Of a DNA stretch of 64,000 bases, positions 38,677 through 47,504 are shown piece by piece (the stretch's first letter is position 1; every line of letters starts with the position of its first letter). Location: the NCBI RefSeq assembly GCF_023369555.1, contig NZ_JACJVC010000002.1, positions 124,001 through 188,000 on the forward strand, given 5' to 3'. Origin of the DNA: Actinomyces sp. AC-20-1. GTDB taxonomy: Bacteria; Actinomycetota; Actinomycetes; Actinomycetales; Actinomycetaceae. Under the pieces are notes generated by a model that was given only the letters and a program-made list of their open reading frames with translations, was not told where the DNA came from and did not search any database. The position numbers and the translations under genes are program-made.

Positions 38677-40244
38677 GCACCTTCACCGAGCCTGCGATCT
38701 ACTGGGCCGGCCTCGCCCCCGCCCTCGTCATCCTCGGCGCCGCCGTCCTGGGCGTGCTCGTGGAGGCCTTCGTCCCGCGCCGCGTGCGGCTGAGCGTCCA
38801 GACGGTGCTCGCCGTCGTCGCGGTCATGGGCGCCTTCGTGCTGCTCGCGGGCCAGTGGGCCCTCGTCGCCGGCGAGGAGCCGAGGACGGGCCAGATGGCG
38901 CACGGCTTCGACCTCGACCCCTTCGGCCTCGCCGCGCAGGGCGTCATCCTCGTCATCGGCCTGCTCGCGGTGCTCACCATGGCGGACCGCACGAGCGCCG
39001 GGGACGGCGCCTTCGCCGCCCAGGCGGCGGACCGGCCCGGCCGCGCCGAGGAGGCCGAGTCCCTGCACGCCGGGTGGATGGGCACCGAGGCCCTGCCGCT
39101 GACGATGTTCTCGCTGGGCGGCATGATGCTCTTCCCGCAGGCGAGCAACCTCATCTCCCTGTTTGTCATGCTCGAGCTCGTCTCCCTGCCGCTGTACATC
39201 ATGGCGGCCATGGCCCGCCACCGCCGCCTGCTCAGCCAGGAGGCCGCCCTGAAGTACTTCGTCCTGGGCGCCTTCTCCTCCGCCTTCCTCCTGCTGGGCG
39301 CCGCCCTGCTCTACGGGGCCACCGGCTCCGTGGACTACACCGAGATCGCGCAGGTCTCGCTCCTCACCCAGGGCGCGGGTCCCGGCTGGATCATGCCCGC
39401 GGGCCTGCTCCTGCTGCTCGTCGGCCTCCTGTTCAAGATCGCGGCCGCGCCCTTCCACGCCTGGAGCCCGGACGTCTACCAGGGCTCCCCGACCCCCGTC
39501 ACCGGCTTCATGGCCGCCGGCGTCAAGGCCACGGCCTTCCTCGCCCTCGTGCGCGTCCTGGTCATCCTGGGGCAGGCGGACACCGGTGGCCTCAAGGCCG
39601 TGCTCAGCGCCATCGCCGTCCTCACGATGCTCGTCGGCACCGTCGTCGGCATCGTCCAGCGCGACGTCAAGCGCATGCTCGCCTACTCCGCCATCGCCCA
39701 CGCCGGCTACATGCTCATCGCGCTGACCTCCATCAACCACCTGAGCCTGAGCTCGCTGCTGCTGTACTCCCTCGCCTACGGCGCCTCCACCGTGGGGGCC
39801 TTCGGGATCATCTCGCTCGTGCGCGTGAGCCACGACGGGGCGGCCGGGGCCGAGGCCACGGACCTCGACTCCTACCGGGGCCTGGGCCGGCGCGCCCCGT
39901 GGATGGCCGCCGCCATGACTGTCTTCATGCTGTCCTTCGCGGGCATCCCGCTCACGGCGGGATTCGTCGCCAAGTACGAGCTCTTCCTCTCCGCCGCCCT
40001 GGGCGGCGGCGTCTGGCTCGTCGTGGCCGCCGTCGCCTCCTCCGCGGCGACCGCCTTCTTCTACACGCGCCTCATCGTCCTCATGTACTTCCGTGAGCCC
40101 GAGGGCGAGGACGTCGTCCTCGTCGGCTCGCGCGGTCCGGTGGCCGCGGCCGTCACCATGGCGGTCGTCGTCACCCTCGTCGTCGGCGTCCTGCCCCAGC
40201 CGCTGCTCACGCTGCTCGGCTCCGCCGCTATGCTCGCCCCGTGA
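38673..40244 (+). CDS. nuoN: NADH-quinone oxidoreductase subunit N
   Basis: Third antiporter-like subunit, 523 residues, about 14 helices. Landmarks: FVMLELVSLPLYIMAAMAR, KIAAAPFHAWSPDVYQGSPT, and DVKRMLAYSAIAHAGYMLI. A hydrophilic insert of about 30 residues lies near 105-135. Last gene of the nuo operon; its 3' end contains the -10 box of the prenyl synthase gene and overlaps that gene by 4 bp. Confidence 0.95.
   Translation: MSTFTEPAIYWAGLAPALVILGAAVLGVLVEAFVPRRVRLSVQTVLAVVAVMGAFVLLAGQWALVAGEEPRTGQMAHGFDLDPFGLAAQGVILVIGLLAVLTMADRTSAGDGAFAAQAADRPGRAEEAESLHAGWMGTEALPLTMFSLGGMMLFPQASNLISLFVMLELVSLPLYIMAAMARHRRLLSQEAALKYFVLGAFSSAFLLLGAALLYGATGSVDYTEIAQVSLLTQGAGPGWIMPAGLLLLLVGLLFKIAAAPFHAWSPDVYQGSPTPVTGFMAAGVKATAFLALVRVLVILGQADTGGLKAVLSAIAVLTMLVGTVVGIVQRDVKRMLAYSAIAHAGYMLIALTSINHLSLSSLLLYSLAYGASTVGAFGIISLVRVSHDGAAGAEATDLDSYRGLGRRAPWMAAAMTVFMLSFAGIPLTAGFVAKYELFLSAALGGGVWLVVAAVASSAATAFFYTRLIVLMYFREPEGEDVVLVGSRGPVAAAVTMAVVVTLVVGVLPQPLLTLLGSAAMLAP
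40229..40234 (+). promoter_or_regulatory. -10 box of the polyprenyl synthase gene, inside nuoN
   Basis: TATGCT with 6 nt to the GTG at 40241. It would let this gene be expressed apart from the nuo operon. Confidence 0.5.
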
Positions 40245-41350
40245 TCGGATCGATGCCGCTGGACGCCCCCGAGCTCGAGGGCCGGATCTCTCCGGCCCTC
40301 GAGGCCGTTGAGAGCCGTCTCATGGAGGTGGTCTCGAGCGCCGACGAGACCATCAACCCGCCGACCTCCCACCTCGCGGCCGCCGGCGGCAAGAGGCTGC
40401 GCCCGGTCCTGACCCTGCTGACCGCCCAGCTCGGCGACCCGGACCTCGCCACGGGGGAGCAGGTGCGCGACGCGGGCGTCGCCGTCGAGCTCACCCACAT
40501 CGCCACGCTCTACCACGACGACGTCATGGACGACGCCCCGCTGCGCCGCGGCGCCCCGAGCGCCCAGACCGTCTGGGGCAACTCCGCCGCGATCCTCACC
40601 GGGGACGTGCTCGTGGCCCGCGCCTCCCAGCTCGTCGCCGCCCTGGGGCCCCAGGCCGTCCTCGCCCACGCCAAGACCTTCGAGCGCCTGTGCATGGGCC
40701 AGCTCCACGAGACGCTGCCCGTGCCCGCCGGCGTGGACCGCGTCGAGCACTACATCCAGGTCCTGGCGGACAAGACCGGCTCCCTCATCGCCGTCTCCGC
40801 CCGCTACGGCGCCATGCTCACGGGCGCGGGCCAGGCGACCGAGGCGGTCGTCGAGGAGTTCGGGGAGAGGATCGGCGTCGCCTTCCAGCTCGCCGACGAC
40901 GTCATCGACCTCACCAGCGACTCGGCCACCACCGGCAAGACCCCGGGCACGGACCTGCGCGAGGGCGTGGACACGATGCCGGTCCTGCTCCTGCGCCGCG
41001 CTCTGGCGGCGGGCGAGCTCGACGCCGAGGGGCAGTCGATCCTGTCCACCCTGTCCTCGGCGGACCTGTCCTCGGACGAGGTCCTGGCCGAGGTGGTCGC
41101 CCGGCTGCGCGAGCACCCGGTGCTCGAGCGCACCCGCCGGATGGCGATGTCCTGGGCCGAGCAGGCCGTGGCGGTGCTGGCGGGCCTGGAGGATGCCGCA
41201 GCCGCGGGCGCCGAGGAGCGCCTGGACGCCGCCGGGGTCACCGACCCGGGCGAGCGCGAGGCCGTCCTGTCCTCGACCCGGCAGCGCGCGGCGCTCGTGC
41301 GCGCCGGGATGGAGCAGTTCGCCCACCTGCTGGTGGACCGGGCGGCCTGA
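40241..41350 (+). CDS. polyprenyl diphosphate synthase, probably for the menaquinone side chain
   Basis: Condenses isopentenyl diphosphate into a long all-trans prenyl chain. The 369-residue protein has GGKRLRP, the first Asp-rich motif YHDDVMD (about 90-96) and the second AFQLADDVIDL, typical of trans-long-chain synthases of the HepT/GrcC/IspB group. GTG start at 40241 overlaps the nuoN stop. Position behind nuo and near menC, D, F, G suggests the chain goes to menaquinone; chain length cannot be read reliably from sequence. Confidence 0.9.
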   Translation: MIGSMPLDAPELEGRISPALEAVESRLMEVVSSADETINPPTSHLAAAGGKRLRPVLTLLTAQLGDPDLATGEQVRDAGVAVELTHIATLYHDDVMDDAPLRRGAPSAQTVWGNSAAILTGDVLVARASQLVAALGPQAVLAHAKTFERLCMGQLHETLPVPAGVDRVEHYIQVLADKTGSLIAVSARYGAMLTGAGQATEAVVEEFGERIGVAFQLADDVIDLTSDSATTGKTPGTDLREGVDTMPVLLLRRALAAGELDAEGQSILSTLSSADLSSDEVLAEVVARLREHPVLERTRRMAMSWAEQAVAVLAGLEDAAAAGAEERLDAAGVTDPGEREAVLSSTRQRAALVRAGMEQFAHLLVDRAA

Positions 41351-41413
41351 GGCCCGGGCCCGGCGCCGCCGTCGGGTGACGCAGGTAATGGACTCAGCCG
41401 TGACGTTGGTCCC

Positions 41414-41419
41414 TACACT
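41414..41419 (+). promoter_or_regulatory. -10 box of the ferredoxin reductase gene
   Basis: TACACT, 24 nt before the GTG start; the leader contains AAGGAG, so this is a conventional leadered mRNA. Confidence 0.45.
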
Positions 41420-41443
41420 GGGCACCGCAACCGAAGGAGTCAC

Positions 41444-42928
41444 GTGAACCCGCTCTCCGTCGCCGTCATCGGCGCAGGCCCCGCCGGCATCTACGCCTCG
41501 GACATCCTGTCCAAGTCAGGCCTGGACGTCAGCATCGACCTCCTCGAGCGGCTGCCCGCCCCCTACGGCCTCGTGCGCTACGGCGTGGCCCCCGACCACC
41601 CGCGCATCAAGCAGATCATCGTCGCCCTCTACAAGATCCTCCAGCGCGGCGACATCCGCCTCATCGGCAACGTGGAGGTCGGCCGCGACATCAGCGTCGC
41701 CGAGCTGCGCCAGCACTACGACGCCATCGTCCTGGCCACCGGCGCGGACACCGACGTCACTCTCGACATCCCCGGCATCGACGCCCCCGAGTCCTACGGG
41801 GGGGCGGACTTCGTCTCCTGGTACGACGGGCACCCGGACCACCCGCGCACCTGGGACCTGAGCGCGAAGGAGGTCGCCGTCATCGGGGTGGGCAACGTCG
41901 CCCTCGACATCGCCCGCGTGCTCGCCAAGCGCCCCGAGGACCTCATGACCACCGAGATCCCCGCCAACGTCGCCGCGGGCCTGGTCGCCTCCCCGGTGAC
42001 GGACGTGCACGTCTTCGGCCGGCGCGGCCCCGCCCAGGTGAGGTTCACACCCCTCGAGCTGCGCGAGCTCGGGCGCCAGAGGGACGTCGACGTCACCGTC
42101 GACGAGGAGGACTTCGAGTACGACGCCGGCAGCGAGGAGGCCCTGCGCGCCTCGAACCAGCAGCGCCAGGTCGTCAAGGCCCTCGAGGGCTACGCCATGC
42201 AGGAGCCGCAGGACCTCACCGCCTCGCGCACCATCCGCATCCACCTCTTCGAGGCCCCCCACGAGGTCCTGCTCGACGAGGGCGGGCACGTGCGCGCCCT
42301 GCGCACCGAGCGCACCCGCCTCAACGGCGACGGCAGCGTGAGCGGCACGGGCGTCTTCCGGGACTGGCCCTGCCAGGCCGTCTACCGCGCCGTCGGCTAC
42401 GCGGGCAGCGCAGTAGAGGGGCTGCCCTTCGACATCGAGCGGCACGTCGTGCCCAACGAGGGCGGGCGCGTGCTCGGCGAGGACGGCGCCCCCCTGCGCG
42501 GCGTCTACGCCACCGGCTGGATCCGCCGCGGCCCGGTCGGGCTCATCGGCTCGACCAAGTCGGACGCGCAGGAGACCATCGCCCACCTCGTCGCCGACGC
42601 CCAGGCAGGCCTGCTGCACGCCGACGACGAGGCCCAGCCGGGTCACGAGGCCGTCATGGCCCTGCTCGAGCAGCGGGGCGTGCCGTACACGACCTGGCAG
42701 GGCTGGGAGCTGCTGGACGCCTACGAGCGCCGGCTGGGCGAGGACCACGGGCCGGTGGAGGTCACCGGCGGCGGGCTGCGGACGCGCGAGCGGGTCAAGG
42801 TGGTCTCCCGCGAGGCCATGACGGCGATCTCGCGCGGCGCCGGCGCCCCGGAGGACCCGGCGGCGCTCATCGGCGAGCCGGACCCGCAGCGCGTGCCGGA
42901 TCGGGTCGCCCACCGGCTCGCGCGCTAG
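41444..42928 (+). CDS. FprA-type NADPH-ferredoxin reductase
   Basis: Moves electrons between NADPH and ferredoxin, in the cytoplasm. The 494-residue protein resembles adrenodoxin reductase: FAD loop VIGAGPAGIYASDIL (about 8-22), RYGVAPDHPRIKQI, NADP loop VIGVGNVALDIARVLAKRPEDL, FGRRGPAQVRFTPLELREL, and GWIRRGPVGLIGSTKSDAQET. AAGGAG precedes the GTG. Partner ferredoxin is not in the window. Next gene ald is 42 nt downstream on the same strand. Confidence 0.93.
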   Translation: MNPLSVAVIGAGPAGIYASDILSKSGLDVSIDLLERLPAPYGLVRYGVAPDHPRIKQIIVALYKILQRGDIRLIGNVEVGRDISVAELRQHYDAIVLATGADTDVTLDIPGIDAPESYGGADFVSWYDGHPDHPRTWDLSAKEVAVIGVGNVALDIARVLAKRPEDLMTTEIPANVAAGLVASPVTDVHVFGRRGPAQVRFTPLELRELGRQRDVDVTVDEEDFEYDAGSEEALRASNQQRQVVKALEGYAMQEPQDLTASRTIRIHLFEAPHEVLLDEGGHVRALRTERTRLNGDGSVSGTGVFRDWPCQAVYRAVGYAGSAVEGLPFDIERHVVPNEGGRVLGEDGAPLRGVYATGWIRRGPVGLIGSTKSDAQETIAHLVADAQAGLLHADDEAQPGHEAVMALLEQRGVPYTTWQGWELLDAYERRLGEDHGPVEVTGGGLRTRERVKVVSREAMTAISRGAGAPEDPAALIGEPDPQRVPDRVAHRLAR

Positions 42929-42970
42929 CGGGCAGCACGAGCACAGGTACTCACAGGAAGGCGCAGGGCC

Positions 42971-44086
42971 ATGCGAATCGGGATCCCCACTGAGGTCAAG
43001 GACCACGAGTACAGGGTCGCCATCACCCCGGCCGGCGTGCACGCCCTGGTCGGCCGCGGGCACACCGTGACCGTCCAGGCCGGCGCCGGGCTGGGGGCCG
43101 GCATCGCCGACGCGGACTACGCCGGTGCCGGCGCCCACGTCGTCGCCGAGGCCGCCGAGGTGTGGGGCCGGGCCGAGATGGTCGTCAAGGTCAAGGAGCC
43201 GGTGCCCGACGAGTACCACCTCCTGCGCCGCGACCTGGTCCTGTTCACCTACCTGCACCTGGCTGCCGACCGGTCCCTGACCGAGGCGCTCCTGGCCGCG
43301 GGGACCACGGCCATCGCCTACGAGACCGTCGCCGACGACGACGGGAGCCTGCCGCTGCTGGCACCCATGTCCGAGATCGCCGGGCGCCTGGCCGCCCAGG
43401 TGGGGGCCGACTGCCTGCTGCGGCCCCGCGGGGGCTCCGGGGTGCTGCTGGGAGGTGCCGCCGGGGTGCGTCGCGGCGACGTCGTCGTCCTGGGCGCAGG
43501 GACCGTCGGCACGGCCGCCGCACGGCTGGCCGCGGGCATGGGGGCGGATGTCACGGTCTACGACATCGACCCCGCCCGGATGCGGCGCATCGAGGAGTCC
43601 ACCGGTGGGCTCGTGCGCACCCGTTACTCCACGCCCCTGGACGTCGAGGCCGCCTGCCTGGGCGCGGACCTGGTCATCGGGGCGGTGCTCGTGGCCGGTG
43701 AGCGCACCCCGCACCTGGTCAGTCACGAGCTCGTCACCCGGATGCGGCCCGGGTCGGTGCTGGTGGACGTCGCCATCGACCAGGGCGGCTGCTTCGAGGA
43801 CTCGCACCCCACGACCCACTCCGAGCCGACCTTCGAGGTCGACGGGCGGGTCCTGTACTGCGTGGCCAACATGCCCGGGGCGGTGCCCCACACCTCCACC
43901 TACGCGCTGACCAACGCGACCCTGCCCTACGTGCTGGGCCTGGCCGACGCGGGCTGGCGCGAGGCCTGCCGGTCCCGGCGCGACCTGGCCCGCGGTGTGA
44001 GCACCCACGACGGCGCCCTGTACACCCCGGGAGTCGGTCAGGCCCTGGCCCTGCCGGTGGCCGACCTGTCCGCCCTGCTCGACTGA
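42971..44086 (+). CDS. ald: alanine dehydrogenase
   Basis: NAD-dependent interconversion of alanine and pyruvate plus ammonia. The 371-residue protein has MRIGIPTEVKDHEYRVAITP, catalytic Lys in VVKVKEP (about 72-78), His in TYLHLA (about 94-99), and the NAD loop VVLGAGTVGTAAARLAAGMGA. Pyruvate-site and C-terminal segments (NMPGAVPHTSTYALTNATLPY) match Ald, not PntA. GGAAGG lies upstream. It may share a transcript with the reductase gene. Confidence 0.95.
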   Translation: MRIGIPTEVKDHEYRVAITPAGVHALVGRGHTVTVQAGAGLGAGIADADYAGAGAHVVAEAAEVWGRAEMVVKVKEPVPDEYHLLRRDLVLFTYLHLAADRSLTEALLAAGTTAIAYETVADDDGSLPLLAPMSEIAGRLAAQVGADCLLRPRGGSGVLLGGAAGVRRGDVVVLGAGTVGTAAARLAAGMGADVTVYDIDPARMRRIEESTGGLVRTRYSTPLDVEAACLGADLVIGAVLVAGERTPHLVSHELVTRMRPGSVLVDVAIDQGGCFEDSHPTTHSEPTFEVDGRVLYCVANMPGAVPHTSTYALTNATLPYVLGLADAGWREACRSRRDLARGVSTHDGALYTPGVGQALALPVADLSALLD

Positions 44087-44147
44087 GGAGCGGGCGCGCC
44101 GGTGCCGTCGCACAGTCGGCACTCAGCGCACGGTCAGCCCCGTGTCC

Positions 44148-44153
44148 TAGGGT
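44148..44153 (+). promoter_or_regulatory. -10 box of htpX (leaderless type)
   Basis: TAGGGT with 6 nt to the GTG at 44160. Confidence 0.5.
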
Positions 44154-44159
44154 GCGCTC

Positions 44160-45014
44160 GTGAACCACCACAACAGCCTCAAGACCGCCGTCCTCATGGG
44201 CGGCCTGTGGACGCTCCTGCTCGCCCTCGGCTGGCTGCTCGCCCAGGGCACCGGCTCCAGCGTCTGGCTGCTCATCATGCCGCTCATCGGCGTCGCCCAG
44301 ACGGCCTACGCCTACTGGAACTCGGACACGATCGCCGTGCGCTCCATGGGCGCCATCGAGGTGAGCGAGGCCCAGGCCCCGACCATGCACGCGATCGTGC
44401 GCGAGCTCTCAGCGGCCGCCGGCCAGCCGATGCCCCGCCTGTACGTCGCCCCGACGATGAGTCCCAACGCCTTCGCCACCGGCCGCGACCCGCAGCACGC
44501 CGCCGTGTGCTGCACGCAGGGTATCCTGCAGCTGCTCAACGAGCGCGAGCTGCGCGGCGTCCTCGGCCACGAGCTCAGCCACGTCTACAACCGCGACATC
44601 CTCACGAGCTCGGTGGCCGCAGGGATCGCCGGCGTCATCTCCTCGGTCTCGCAGATGGTCCTGTGGTTCGGCGGCGGGCGCGACCGGCGCGACGGCAACG
44701 TCGTCGTCCTGGTCCTGCTGTCCCTGCTCGCGCCCCTGGCGGCGAGCCTCACCCAGTTCGCGGTCTCACGCACCCGCGAGTACGACGCCGACCACGACGG
44801 CGCGGTGCTCACGAACGACCCGCTGGCGCTGGCGAGCGCGCTTCGCAAGCTCGACGGCGCGGTCGCCGCGGCCCCGATGAGCCAGGAGCCCCGGGTGGAG
44901 ACGGTCAGCGCGATGATGATCGCCAACCCCTTCGGCCGGGTACGCAACCTCTTCGCCACGCACCCGCCGATGGAGCAGCGCATCGCCCGCCTGGAGCAGA
45001 TGGCCGGGTACTGA
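44160..45014 (+). CDS. htpX: HtpX-like M48 membrane metalloprotease
   Basis: Zinc endopeptidase that degrades damaged membrane proteins, active site facing the cytoplasm. The 284-residue protein has two N-terminal membrane helices, the zinc motif LGHELSHVYNRD (HExxH at about 138-142), two further helices and the third-ligand Glu in SRTREYDADHDGA. FATHPPMEQRIARLEQM is the usual C-terminus. Start is set by TAGGGT 6 nt upstream. Stop shares a base with the next ATG. Confidence 0.94.
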   Translation: MNHHNSLKTAVLMGGLWTLLLALGWLLAQGTGSSVWLLIMPLIGVAQTAYAYWNSDTIAVRSMGAIEVSEAQAPTMHAIVRELSAAAGQPMPRLYVAPTMSPNAFATGRDPQHAAVCCTQGILQLLNERELRGVLGHELSHVYNRDILTSSVAAGIAGVISSVSQMVLWFGGGRDRRDGNVVVLVLLSLLAPLAASLTQFAVSRTREYDADHDGAVLTNDPLALASALRKLDGAVAAAPMSQEPRVETVSAMMIANPFGRVRNLFATHPPMEQRIARLEQMAGY

Positions 45015-46000
45015 TGGGAGCCGACCTCGGGCGCCGTGTCCGGCAGGCCGCCGCGGCCGGCCTCCTGCGAGGGGTGCCGGCGGGGGAGGTCCGGGTCGAG
45101 CCCCTGGGCTGCGGTGAGAGCTACAGCGCCTGGCTGGTCCAGGGCGCTGAGCAGGCGCGCGTGGTGCGGGTGGCACGACGGCCCCGTGAGGAGATGCCCC
45201 GTCCCATGGAGGCGGAGCTCGCCGCCCTGGAGCGCGTCCCGTCCCACCTGGGCTCACGCGCCCTGGGTGCGGAGCCGGACCCCGACAACCCCCTGGGCGC
45301 GCCCTACATGGTGGTGACCCACGTGCCCGGGCGGGTGATGACGCCACAGGACTGGAGCCCGCAGCTGGGTGAGCAGCTGGCGGCCCAGCTGGTGCGCCTC
45401 CACCGGGCCCTGGCCGATCCGCCCGCCCCGGAGGCCCGGACCCTGACCCCGGTCGGGCGCACCGCCCACGAGACCCTGGCGTGGTGGCGCGCCCACCACC
45501 CCGGGGCCCTGGCGGACCCGCTGGCCGCCGGACTCATCGACCCCTGGCTGGAGCGCGTCCAGGTCCACGACCCCGCCTTCGTCGGGACGCCCCTGCGGGG
45601 TCGGGTGCACGGCGACGTCGTGGTCACCAACGTCATCATCGGTCCCGACGGCGTCCCCCGGTTCATCGACTTCGAGTGGGCCGAGCACGAGGACCCGGCC
45701 AAGGACCTGGCCCTTATCGGCGGCGGCATCGTGGGAGGGCCCTGGTACGCGCCGCTAAGCCGGGATGACGTCGTGGCCCTGGTGGCCGGCTACGCGCGGC
45801 GGCTGCGTCGCGACTGCGTGCCGGGGGAGGTGGCCGACAGCGACCCGGAGCGCCTGCTGGCCCGTCGCGACGCCTGGGAGCTGCTGGACCGGATGGGAAA
45901 CCTCTTGTACTGCCTGAGCCGGGCGGAGCAGGGCGGTTACCGCCGCTGGGCGCAGAGCCTGTCCGCCGGTCTGTCCCGTGCCCTGGGCGCAGGTGCGTGA
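45014..46000 (+). CDS. APH-family phosphotransferase (protein-kinase-like fold)
   Basis: ATP-dependent small-molecule kinase of unknown substrate; relatives include aminoglycoside and macrolide phosphotransferases and sugar/choline kinases. The 328-residue protein has the catalytic loop RVHGDVVVTNVII (His-Gly-Asp ... Asn, about 201-213) and the metal-binding FIDFEWAEHEDPAKDLA. N-lobe Lys is poorly defined, apparently replaced by RVVRVARRP. Start shares one base with the htpX stop (TGATG), so the two are co-translated. Drug resistance should not be assumed. Confidence 0.85.
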   Translation: MGADLGRRVRQAAAAGLLRGVPAGEVRVEPLGCGESYSAWLVQGAEQARVVRVARRPREEMPRPMEAELAALERVPSHLGSRALGAEPDPDNPLGAPYMVVTHVPGRVMTPQDWSPQLGEQLAAQLVRLHRALADPPAPEARTLTPVGRTAHETLAWWRAHHPGALADPLAAGLIDPWLERVQVHDPAFVGTPLRGRVHGDVVVTNVIIGPDGVPRFIDFEWAEHEDPAKDLALIGGGIVGGPWYAPLSRDDVVALVAGYARRLRRDCVPGEVADSDPERLLARRDAWELLDRMGNLLYCLSRAEQGGYRRWAQSLSAGLSRALGAGA

Positions 46001-46030
46001 GGTGCTGGTGGGTGAGGTGCTGGTGGGTGA
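46001..46030. repeat. two perfect 15-bp tandem repeats
   Basis: GGTGCTGGTGGGTGA twice, immediately after the phosphotransferase stop, whose last 9 bases (GGTGCGTGA) look like a partial third copy. Probably slippage-generated. Confidence 0.8.
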
Positions 46031-46093
46031 GGCGGTGGCGCGCTCCTGACCGGTCGCCCTCGCCGCCGGTCCCCCTCCTCCCCACCCCCGAGA

Positions 46094-46153
46094 TCCTCGG
46101 TTTGCGCTCGAACGTACGGCAAAACCCCAGGGACCTCGAGCGCAAACCGAGGA
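46094..46153. terminator. 17-bp perfect inverted repeat between convergent genes
   Basis: CCTCGGTTTGCGCTCG (46095-46110) pairs perfectly with 46137-46152, plus one outer T-A pair; loop of 26 nt. CCCACC at 46081 and GGTGGG at 46154 can extend it. Placed between the phosphotransferase and yajQ 3' ends, so a bidirectional terminator is the simplest reading; the long structured loop is unusual. Confidence 0.65.
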
Positions 46154-46165
46154 GGTGGGCGCGGG

Positions 46166-46663
46166 TCAGCGGTAGTTGACGAACTGCAGGGCGGCGTCGA
46201 CGTCGAGACCCTTGAGCAGGGCGATGACCGCCTGGAGGTCGTCGCGCGACTTGGAGGACACGCGCACCTCATCGCCCTGGATCGTGGCCTTGACGCCCTT
46301 GGGGCCCTCGTCGCGGATCGCCTTGGTGATCTTCTTGGCGACCTCCTGGCTCAGCCCCTCCTTGAGCGGGCAGACCATCTTGTAGACCTTGCCGGACAGA
46401 CGGGGCTCCTTGTCACCCAGGTCGAGGGCCTTGAGGGAGACCCCGCGGCGGAAGAGCCTGGACTGCAGCACGTCGAGGACGGCGAGGACGCGCTCGGCGG
46501 AGCTCGCCTGCATCGTGATGGTGTCCCCGCTGAGCTCGACGGCGGCGTCGACCCCGCGGAAGTCGTAGCGCTGGGAGATCTCCTTGGCCGTCTGGTTGAC
46601 GGCGTTGTCGACCTCCTGGCGGTCGAGCTTGGAGACGACGTCGAATGAGGACTCGGAGGCCAT
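46166..46663 (-). CDS. yajQ: YajQ family nucleotide-binding protein
   Basis: 165-residue member of the UPF0234/YajQ family with two ferredoxin-like folds. Conserved ends: [20 protein letters not shown] at the start, [11 protein letters not shown], and [23 protein letters not shown]-type C-terminus. Relatives bind nucleotides or RNA; a cyclic di-GMP effector role is known in Xanthomonas, not shown here. GAAAGGA precedes the ATG at 46663. Confidence 0.95.
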   Translation of the reverse strand: MASESSFDVVSKLDRQEVDNAVNQTAKEISQRYDFRGVDAAVELSGDTITMQASSAERVLAVLDVLQSRLFRRGVSLKALDLGDKEPRLSGKVYKMVCPLKEGLSQEVAKKITKAIRDEGPKGVKATIQGDEVRVSSKSRDDLQAVIALLKGLDVDAALQFVNYR

Positions 46664-46787
46664 GGGCGTCCTTTCGTCGGGCCGGTGCGGCGCGGGGTGG
46701 TGGTGCCGATGAGGGGCGGGCGGTGCGGTCGTGCTGTGCGGAGCTGTGAGTCCCATGAGCCCTGTGAGCAGGGTCCTACAGCCGGGA

Positions 46788-46818
46788 TTGGCGCCGTGGC
46801 TCATCGGCTTGCTATTCT
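46788..46818 (+). promoter_or_regulatory. promoter of tRNA-Tyr
   Basis: TTGGCG (46788-46793), 19 nt, TATTCT (46813-46818), 46 nt upstream of the mature 5' end. Spacer is slightly long. Confidence 0.5.
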
Positions 46819-46864
46819 TCCACGGCGCCAAGCGATCGCTCCTCGGAGCGCGAGTACGGAGCAC

Positions 46865-46946
46865 GGCGGGTTGCCCGAGCGGCCAATGGGAGCTGACTGT
46901 AAATCAGCCGCGGAATGCTACGGGGGTTCGAATCCCTCACCCGCCA
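46865..46946 (+). tRNA. tRNA-Tyr (anticodon GUA)
   Basis: Acceptor GGCGGGT pairs with ACCCGCC; anticodon loop CTGTAAA between CTGA/TCAG gives GUA; long variable arm (class II) and GTTCGAATC T-loop. Discriminator A, and CCA is encoded at 46947-46949. Confidence 0.97.
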
Positions 46947-47028
46947 CCATGATCGGAGGGTCCTCGGACCCGAGGGTCAGCGCCCCTGACGGGGCGGTCC
47001 GCAGTGAGCGAGTCCACGCGGATCCGGT

Positions 47029-47058
47029 TTGCCCAGGCAAGGCGGTTCTGCTTACGAT
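47029..47058 (+). promoter_or_regulatory. promoter of tRNA-Thr
   Basis: TTGCCC (47029-47034), 18 nt, TACGAT (47053-47058), 10 nt before the tRNA 5' end. A CGCCCC/GGGGCG hairpin near 46980 may end the tRNA-Tyr transcript. Confidence 0.6.
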
Positions 47059-47068
47059 TCCGCTCGTT

Positions 47069-47140
<72 letters not shown>

Positions 47141-47181
47141 CTGATGCAAGGGGGCCGTTCAGGCCCCTCATGCATTGACAA

Positions 47182-47255
47182 GGCGAGGTAGCTCAGCTGG
47201 TTAGAGCGCACGACTCATAATCGTGAGGTCGAGGGTTCGAGTCCCTCCCCCGCTA
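47182..47255 (+). tRNA. tRNA-Met (anticodon CAU), elongator type
   Basis: Anticodon loop CTCATAA between CACGA and TCGTG; T-arm GAGGG/CCCTC. Acceptor GGCGAGG faces CCCCGCT, so the fifth pair is an A-C mismatch where a G-C pair is usual. CCA not encoded. A lysidine-type Ile tRNA also has CAU, but sequence and the rpmG context favour Met. Confidence 0.9.
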
Positions 47256-47305
47256 CGCAAGGTTCGAGCACACCCCGGCTCGAGGATCAGACAGAGGAGA
47301 GACAC

Positions 47306-47476
47306 GTGGCCAGCAAGTCCACTGACGTCCGCCCCAAGATCACTCTGGCTTGCTCGGAGTGCAAGGAGCGCAACTACATCACGAAGAAGAACCGTCGGAA
47401 CACCCCCGACCGTCTCGCGATCAGCAAGTTCTGCGGCCGCTGCGGCAAGCACACCGAGCACCGCGAGACCCGCTGA
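47306..47476 (+). CDS. rpmG: ribosomal protein L33 (bL33), zinc-ribbon form
   Basis: 56-residue large-subunit protein: [19 protein letters not shown] at the N-terminus, [14 protein letters not shown], and FCGRCGKH near the C-terminus; the four cysteines (two CxxC pairs) mark the zinc-binding paralogue. GTG start after GAGGAGA. Position directly after tRNA-Thr and tRNA-Met is conserved in actinobacteria, and they may share a transcript. Confidence 0.95.
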   Translation: MASKSTDVRPKITLACSECKERNYITKKNRRNTPDRLAISKFCGRCGKHTEHRETR

Positions 47477-47492
47477 CTCCTCATCCTCCCGG

Positions 47493-47498
47493 TAGCCT
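47493..47498 (+). promoter_or_regulatory. -10 box of the MaoC-like gene (leaderless type)
   Basis: TAGCCT with 6 nt to the ATG at 47505. Confidence 0.55.
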
Positions 47499-47504
47499 CC
47501 GGGC

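Noticed and set aside
45014-46000. Aminoglycoside-resistance gene
   Set aside because: The fold and HGD...N motif are shared by many kinases; nothing in the sequence points to an antibiotic substrate, so only the family is called.
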